From Anaerolineales bacterium (lineage in GTDB: Bacteria > Chloroflexota > Anaerolineae > Anaerolineales > E44-bin32): a stretch of 10,681 bases of DNA. The stretch is taken from contig DAOWMX010000050.1 of assembly GCA_030642885.1 (NCBI GenBank), positions 1 to 10,681 of the forward strand. The letters run 5' to 3'. A program made the position numbers and the translations under genes. Of this stretch, positions 6,099 through 10,681 are shown one piece after another. The stretch's first letter is position 1; each line of letters starts with the position of its first letter. Under the pieces are notes generated by a model, which did no database searches, was not told where the DNA came from, and saw nothing but the letters and a program-made list of their open reading frames with translations.

Positions 6099-7016
6099 AG
6101 CAAGAATAAATCGAAAGCCACAAAAACAAGCTCTTTCGGGGCGCCGGGGCGCATCAGCCATGACGCCTCACTGTTCTACAATAGCCGTCTGTATCAGGGA
6201 CAGCAGAGGGAAATTGCCTCGCCCCACCCTGAGAATCCTATCCCCGAAGAAAACCTTAATTGTTTCCACCTGAAATCATCGGGTGACATGTCTGAACTCC
6301 CTGATTACAGCGTCCACCTCATGGTGACCTCGCCTCCCTACAACGTCCGAAAAGAGTACGATGAGGATCTCACCCTTGAGGAATACCTCGATCTACTGCA
6401 TGTTGTCTTCAAAGAGACCTACCGCGTGTTGGTAACCGGCGGGCGAGCCTGCATTAATATCGCCAATCTGGGTCGGAAGCCTTACCTGCCTCTGCATGCT
6501 CTCATCATTCAAATCATGCTCGAAATCGGTTTCATGATGAGGGGAGAAATCATCTGGGACAAAGCCGCGAGCGCTTCCCCCTCCACAGCATGGGGGTCCT
6601 GGCAGTCAGCATCAAATCCTGTATTGCGCGATGTTCATGAGTATATTCTCGTCTTCTCAAAGGAGTCTTTCTCGCGCAAACCTGAAGTCAAAGAAGATAC
6701 GATCGAGCGTGAGTCTTTCCTCGAGTGGACGAAGAGCATCTGGACTTTCCCCGCCGTTTCTGCGAAGCGGATCGGGCATCCGGCTCCATTTCCTGAGGAG
6801 CTTCCCAGACGCTTGATCGACCTCTACACCTTTAAGAACAACGTGGTCCTCGATCCCTTCTGTGGATCTGGAACCACCTGTCTGGCAGCGTTTCGACTCG
6901 GAAGGCAGTACATCGGTTACGAAATTAATCCGCAGTACAAACAGCTCGCAGAAGAACGACTGGGAGGCGCAACAGAAGGCGATCTCCTGGGAAAAGCTGC
7001 GACGGACGAAACATAG
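6096..7016 (+). CDS. Orphan DNA methyltransferase (beta-type, TSPPYN motif)
   Basis: A 306-residue S-adenosylmethionine-dependent DNA methyltransferase. Catalytic motif IV comes first (TSPPYN, 78-83) and the SAM-binding motif I near the end (VLDPFCGSGTT, 251-261, then GYEINPQY 274-281); this order defines the beta group. SIWTFP (214-219) and HPAPFPEELP (228-237) are also typical of the family. An S-P-P-Y catalytic motif is commonest in N4-cytosine enzymes, but N6-adenine activity cannot be excluded. The 50-60 residues before the core are probably partly flexible. No obvious separate target-recognition domain is present, so specificity probably comes from the loops between about 155 and 210. 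No restriction endonuclease is adjacent: the neighbours are era (30 nt upstream) and purB (8 nt downstream). It therefore looks like a solitary methyltransferase with an epigenetic or regulatory role, cotranscribed with housekeeping genes. The target sequence is unknown. Confidence 0.92.
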   Translation: MSKNKSKATKTSSFGAPGRISHDASLFYNSRLYQGQQREIASPHPENPIPEENLNCFHLKSSGDMSELPDYSVHLMVTSPPYNVRKEYDEDLTLEEYLDLLHVVFKETYRVLVTGGRACINIANLGRKPYLPLHALIIQIMLEIGFMMRGEIIWDKAASASPSTAWGSWQSASNPVLRDVHEYILVFSKESFSRKPEVKEDTIERESFLEWTKSIWTFPAVSAKRIGHPAPFPEELPRRLIDLYTFKNNVVLDPFCGSGTTCLAAFRLGRQYIGYEINPQYKQLAEERLGGATEGDLLGKAATDET

Positions 7017-7024
7017 AGGAGAAG

Positions 7025-8431
7025 ATGGCCTACCAATCCCCGTTCTCAACTCGATATGGTTCACCGGAGATGCGCGCAATATGGTCTGAGGTGGCCAAGA
7101 GGCGCGCCTGGCGCAGCGTATGGTTTGCTGTCGCTGAGGCGCAATCGGCGGCTGATCTTGTCTCGCCGGAGCAAATTAAAGAGATTCGAGCCAAGGTTGA
7201 TGCGATCGATTTAGCCCGGGCTCGCGAAATCGAAGCCGAGATCGGGCACGATCTAATGGCTGAACTGCGTACCTTCGCGGAGCAATGTCCGTCGGGCGGC
7301 GCAATCCTGCATTGGGGATTAACTTCCGCAGACGTCCAGGACAACGCCGACGTCATGCGTCAGAAAGCTGCTCTCACCCTTGTGCTCGATAACCTGCGGA
7401 CTCTGCTCTTGGCGTTCGCCGAGCGCATCGAGGAGACTCACGATCTCCCCATCATGGGCTTCACCCACCTTCAACCTGCCGAACCAACGACACTGGGTTA
7501 CCGCCTGAGCGTCTACGCTCAAGACCTTTTAGAGGGGTTCGAAACTCTCCTGAGTTTGCACCGCAGGCTGCGCGGGAAAGGCATCCGCGGTCCGGTTGGG
7601 ACCTCTGGTCCATTTGTAGATATGCTAGCAGACTCCGAAATCACACCTGAACTGCTCGAGTCGAACATCATGACCTCCCTCAATCTTGAAGCATTCCCCA
7701 TCACGACGCAGACCTACCCGCGCATGCAAGACTACCGCTTGATCAGCGGCTTGGCCGACGTCGCGGGCGCATTACATAAATTCGCCTTCGATCTGCGCCT
7801 GCTGCAATCACCCGGGATCGGCGGCCTTCAGGAACCCTTTGGTGACAAACAAGTCGGATCGAGCGCGATGCCATTTAAACGTAATCCGGTGGCAGCGGAG
7901 AAGATTTGCTCGCTGGCTCGAGAGACCGCGGCCTGGGTGGATGTCGCCTGGCAAAATGGCGCCACATCCCTTCTCGAGCGGACGCTTGACGACTCCGCCA
8001 ACCGGCGCAGCATGATCCCGGAAGCGTTCTTAGCCTGCGATGAGATGCTGTGCACTACAACTCAAATTCTCCAGGGGTTAGTCATCGACCGCGATCACTT
8101 CCAATCCCAGCTTAAGCGCTTTGGACCATTCGCTGCGATCGAGCGCGTTTTAACCGCTCTTGTCCAGGCTGGCGCCGACCGCCAAGAAATGCATGAACGA
8201 CTTCGGCAGCACAGCATGAAAGCATGGGAGACCTATCAAACAAAGGGGAAGAACCCGCTTAAGGGTCTGCTCTCAAAGGATACCGCCCTGCTTAAGTACC
8301 TGCAGCCGGCACGAATCCGTAAGCTGCTGGATGCGAGCACCTATGTTGGTCTTGCTCCTGTGAGAGCAAAGGAAATGGCGGCGCGCATTCGCGAGCGATT
8401 AGCTCCAGAGCAGAAAGAAGTGAATTCATGA
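7025..8431 (+). CDS. purB: Adenylosuccinate lyase
   Basis: A 468-residue enzyme of the fumarase/aspartase superfamily. It cleaves SAICAR to AICAR and adenylosuccinate to AMP, releasing fumarate each time, in purine synthesis. Visible family regions are EIGHDLMAEL (72-81), WGLTSADVQDNA (97-108), the catalytic-histidine segment THLQPAEPTTLG (147-158) and the superfamily signature GSSAMPFKRNP (278-288), which holds the flexible-loop serine. The length is within the family range, with a C-terminal helical domain. Other superfamily members, such as argininosuccinate lyase or fumarase, are less likely because MPFKRNP and the N-terminal MAYQSPFSTRYGS pattern are PurB-like. GAGGAG (7016-7021) just before ATG 7025 overlaps the methyltransferase stop codon, so translation is probably coupled. 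No other purine gene is in the window. Confidence 0.95.
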   Translation: MAYQSPFSTRYGSPEMRAIWSEVAKRRAWRSVWFAVAEAQSAADLVSPEQIKEIRAKVDAIDLARAREIEAEIGHDLMAELRTFAEQCPSGGAILHWGLTSADVQDNADVMRQKAALTLVLDNLRTLLLAFAERIEETHDLPIMGFTHLQPAEPTTLGYRLSVYAQDLLEGFETLLSLHRRLRGKGIRGPVGTSGPFVDMLADSEITPELLESNIMTSLNLEAFPITTQTYPRMQDYRLISGLADVAGALHKFAFDLRLLQSPGIGGLQEPFGDKQVGSSAMPFKRNPVAAEKICSLARETAAWVDVAWQNGATSLLERTLDDSANRRSMIPEAFLACDEMLCTTTQILQGLVIDRDHFQSQLKRFGPFAAIERVLTALVQAGADRQEMHERLRQHSMKAWETYQTKGKNPLKGLLSKDTALLKYLQPARIRKLLDASTYVGLAPVRAKEMAARIRERLAPEQKEVNS

Positions 8432-8574
8432 GCAATTCCTGCTCGCTCATCAGCGCACTGGGTAGATTGAATGCGGTGTTTCTTTCGTTTTCTAGTCGAT
8501 TGAATTTACCTGTAGTGACGTTGGATGAACAGGCTTATTCGACGCAGTAAACCGACCATTGAGGGCGGGTTACG

Positions 8575-9255
8575 ATGATGTTTTTCCTTATTTTTGCAGC
8601 AGTGTTCGCAGTCCTTGATTGGATTGCCGTCGCAACGGACCGGCGGCGGCTTGAATACGTCGCCAAACCTGCAACCATGCTGGGGCTGGTCCTATGGTTC
8701 GCAACCACCCTGCCTGCTGTGCCTTCCCCAGCCGGCACATGGTTCCTTCTAGGGATGGGCCTATGCCTCGCCGGGGACATATTCTTAATGCTTCCGACTG
8801 ACAATTTCATTAAAGGCCTGCTCGCCTTCCTCTTGGGCAACATCGCCTATATCGTCGCTTTCAATCTCCCGCAGCCGATATTCCAACCCCTATCCCTAAT
8901 TTTTCTTGCAGTCATAGGTGCCATCGCCGTGTTCCTTTTGAGACGTATTACGCGGGCTTTGCGTGCAAATAAGCAGAGAGAACTCATCGGACCGGTAATC
9001 GCATATACCGCCATCCTCGGTCTCACCTTCTTCTCAACCCTATCAACACTCTTGCGAGCGACCTGGTCTCTGCAGGCTGCTGTTCTGGCGGCGATCGGCG
9101 GTGGGTTGTTCGTCCTCTCCGACAGCATGTTAGGGTGGAACCGCTACGTCAAGCCGATTCCGAACGGACGACTCATAACGATCATCACCTACCACCTCTC
9201 TCAACTCTTCTTGACAACGTCATTCCTTCTCTTCCTGGGTTTGATCGCGCTCTGA
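8575..9255 (+). CDS. YhhN/TMEM86-family integral membrane protein
   Basis: A 226-residue, very hydrophobic protein with about seven to eight predicted membrane helices. It carries the family's scattered polar motifs inside helices: EYVAKPATM (27-35, conserved KP), AGDIFLMLP (66-74), FIKGLLAFLLGNIAY (78-92) and GLFVLSDSML (177-186, conserved SD). Animal TMEM86 proteins are lysoplasmalogenases, hydrolysing the vinyl-ether bond of lysoplasmalogens; the role of bacterial YhhN proteins is less clear, so a lipid-hydrolase function is inferred. ATG 8575 and the next codon, also ATG, are equivalent; GAGGG (8561-8565) lies about 9 nt upstream. It follows purB by 143 nt, so it could be at the end of that operon or separately transcribed. 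I found no promoter or terminator in that gap. Confidence 0.87.
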   Translation: MMFFLIFAAVFAVLDWIAVATDRRRLEYVAKPATMLGLVLWFATTLPAVPSPAGTWFLLGMGLCLAGDIFLMLPTDNFIKGLLAFLLGNIAYIVAFNLPQPIFQPLSLIFLAVIGAIAVFLLRRITRALRANKQRELIGPVIAYTAILGLTFFSTLSTLLRATWSLQAAVLAAIGGGLFVLSDSMLGWNRYVKPIPNGRLITIITYHLSQLFLTTSFLLFLGLIAL

Positions 9256-9487
9256 CGCTCGCCAATCTAGGCTGCGGACTATCCTCTGCTAAATCAATCT
9301 GGACGCGGATCTCATCCCGCAGCACGTTTCGACTTCGCCAGTCATGGAGTGTATGGGTTTGCAGTTAATGGTTAGATCGGGGGGGGAAGCAATGCTCCCC
9401 GTATCCTATGGGGGATGGTTTGAGACCCTTGATTCGTGTTGCGCCTCAATTGAACCCGCCGAAACGACTGCCCAAAACCGTCTCTAC
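9256..9487. other. Convergent intergenic region with G-run and alternative hairpins
   Basis: This 232-nt gap lies between the convergent YhhN and ThyX-like genes. An eight-G run (9379-9386), a CCCC run (9397-9400) and a five-G run (9410-9414) allow two mutually exclusive hairpins: G-run with C-run around AGC-AAT-GCT, or C-run with the second G-run. Neither is followed by a T-run on the plus strand, so a terminator call is weak. No recognisable coding sequence was found. Confidence 0.35.
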
Positions 9488-10681
9488 TCACACTTGGGTG
9501 AAATGCTCAACTTCAATCTCGCGCCAGTCGGCTCCCTGAGGTAAACGCAAGTATGCGCCCAGGAGTGGGTGAACCTCGCGGATTATCTCCGCCATCCGCA
9601 GTGCGATGCGCCGGATGGAAAAATGTGCGTTTTTCTCCGCTCTCAACTCACAGAAATGATAGACCTCGCGTAGATTCATCGTCATCAAAACCCGGCGATT
9701 GAAGCCATTCGGCACCAGATAGGCAGCGACATGTGGATTCCAGACTTCAAGTTGGCTGAATGCCTCAGCAGCCTGCTCCATCGCCTTTCTGTAGGGCGCT
9801 TCGAAGCCGGCCTCCACGATCAGGCGCGGAACAGCGTAACCCAGATCAGCGCTTAACCGCTGGGGTGTTTGAGTCATCATGCGGTGGCGTTTTAGTTCGA
9901 AGTAAGCCCCTTGATCGAGCGTTGCATCGAATGTGTAATAGGCATGTTCCAGCTCTCGGACCGGAGCATCGAAGCGATCGAGTCTTCCCAGAAGCGCCTC
10001 GGCCAATTCCTTGAGTTGGTCTCCTTCCATCTCTCGTACAGTCTTCATTATCGTTGCGAAACTCGCGCCTCCTGGTGCGAAAAGCGCAGCCGCCAGGATA
10101 CACAGCTCGGCTTCAGGATCGTAATCGACCAACTCGAGCATCCCTACCATCGGTTCAACAGGAAAAGCAGTTGCTCGTTCTGAAAATTCCGTGCCAACAT
10201 CCTGGAGATATGGAACCCGGTCGGCGTATTTCACCAAGGTCGGTATCTCCACTTGAGCAACCTCTTTAACTCGCTCACCAATTTCCTGAACCTCGCGCAG
10301 GGGATGAGAAAGCATTTTGCGAATCGCATGCTCAAGGGCGCGAGCGTTGGCGGTCATACCCACATTGGCCAGGGATGCTGCTGGCAGAAGAAAGCGGCAG
10401 GCATCGATATAGCGGGAACGAATTCGCCCATCCCAGCGCTCATCGCTCTCACCCTCCGCGCGTGGATGCGCGCTGGCGACAGCATTTTTAACCGGCGCGA
10501 TGGATTGCATATAGGTGTCGAACAACAAGTCGCAGGTTTGACGATAGACCTTCTCTGTCGATCCATCTTGGACCTCGGGGGGGATGTAGTATCCCTGACG
10601 GTCCCATTTCTGATAACGGGTCGATTTTTCGGTGTAGGAAGCCAGGCGGTTTGACTCAATACACTCGATCGCCAAACGGGA
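9488..10681 (-). CDS. Tandem ThyX-like (FAD-dependent thymidylate synthase family) protein, 5' end outside window
   Basis: The frame is open to the right edge (two more codons precede the TTG at 10675), so the start is beyond the window; 397 residues are visible. Two ThyX-like units can be seen. The first begins in mid-domain with SNRLASYTEKSTRY, matching the ThyX RHR-x7-S-x-RY motif but with SNR for RHR, and continues to FLLPAASLANVGMTANARALEH (nt about 10410-10340). The second (nt about 10230-9500) has a true RHR (9881-9889) but Arg where the motif Ser should be (codon 9857-9859), then VPNGFNRRVLMTMNLREVYHF and an IRRIALRM helix typical of the ThyX C-terminal half. ThyX makes dTMP from dUMP using FAD, NADPH and methylene-tetrahydrofolate as a homotetramer with active sites at subunit interfaces, and single-domain forms are about 220-270 residues. 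Here a complete motif is absent from both units. Whether it is active, a composite enzyme or a repurposed relative is uncertain. Confidence 0.8.
   Translation of the reverse strand, partial: SRLAIECIESNRLASYTEKSTRYQKWDRQGYYIPPEVQDGSTEKVYRQTCDLLFDTYMQSIAPVKNAVASAHPRAEGESDERWDGRIRSRYIDACRFLLPAASLANVGMTANARALEHAIRKMLSHPLREVQEIGERVKEVAQVEIPTLVKYADRVPYLQDVGTEFSERATAFPVEPMVGMLELVDYDPEAELCILAAALFAPGGASFATIMKTVREMEGDQLKELAEALLGRLDRFDAPVRELEHAYYTFDATLDQGAYFELKRHRMMTQTPQRLSADLGYAVPRLIVEAGFEAPYRKAMEQAAEAFSQLEVWNPHVAAYLVPNGFNRRVLMTMNLREVYHFCELRAEKNAHFSIRRIALRMAEIIREVHPLLGAYLRLPQGADWREIEVEHFTQV

Noticed and set aside
6096..8431. The methyltransferase as part of a restriction-modification or phage-defence island.
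   Set aside because: Both neighbours are housekeeping genes (era and purB) with tight operon spacing, and no endonuclease or other defence gene is visible.
8428..8450. Inverted repeat ATGAGC / GCTCAT overlapping the purB stop, as a terminator.
   Set aside because: It has a 6-bp stem with an 11-nt loop and no T-run, and part of it lies in coding sequence.
9344..9544. A 66-codon ORF on the plus strand running from the intergenic gap into the ThyX-like gene.
   Set aside because: It overlaps the real minus-strand gene, crosses the G8 run, resembles no family I know and has no clear ribosome site.

Overview
The window looks like a chromosomal segment of a Chloroflexota bacterium, most likely of the class Anaerolineae. 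This is inferred from gene style: a lipoprotein LCP enzyme with a Pro/Thr linker, cysteine-bearing LysM repeats, an orphan TSPPYN methyltransferase next to era, and a tandem ThyX-like protein. No rRNA or other phylogenetic marker was available to test it. Composition is moderately GC-rich and even, and I see no insertion sequence, tRNA, rRNA or CRISPR array.

Layout from left to right: (1) the 3' part of a sensor histidine-kinase-like gene (2-1219), then 5 nt later a small membrane-anchored double-LysM protein (1225-1725). (2) A LytR-CpsA-Psr (LCP) lipoprotein (1866-2966). (3) A tyrosine-recombinase-fold gene (3084-4037) with its own good promoter, ended by a perfect 17-bp hairpin shared with the convergent DUF47/PhoU-like gene (4129-4749, minus). 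(4) A 392-nt divergent intergenic region holding back-to-back sigma70-type promoters and a hairpin at the predicted 5' end of the DUF47 leader. (5) A probable operon era, orphan DNA methyltransferase, purB (5142-8431). (6) A YhhN/TMEM86-family membrane protein (8575-9255). (7) A ThyX-like gene on the minus strand, cut by the right edge (9488-10681).

The first three genes fit cell-envelope sensing and assembly: a signalling protein, a peptidoglycan-binding LysM protein, and an LCP enzyme that attaches polymers to the wall or envelope. The era operon joins ribosome assembly, DNA methylation and purine synthesis. The ThyX-like gene would belong to dTMP synthesis if it is active.

The clearest unusual theme is three proteins with well-kept folds but altered catalytic residues. 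The kinase has Leu where the phospho-accepting His should be. The recombinase has lost four of six catalytic residues, including the Tyr nucleophile. The ThyX-like protein has two domains, neither with a complete RHR-x7-S motif. I found no convincing new multi-gene system; most of the window is housekeeping genes in a lineage-specific arrangement.
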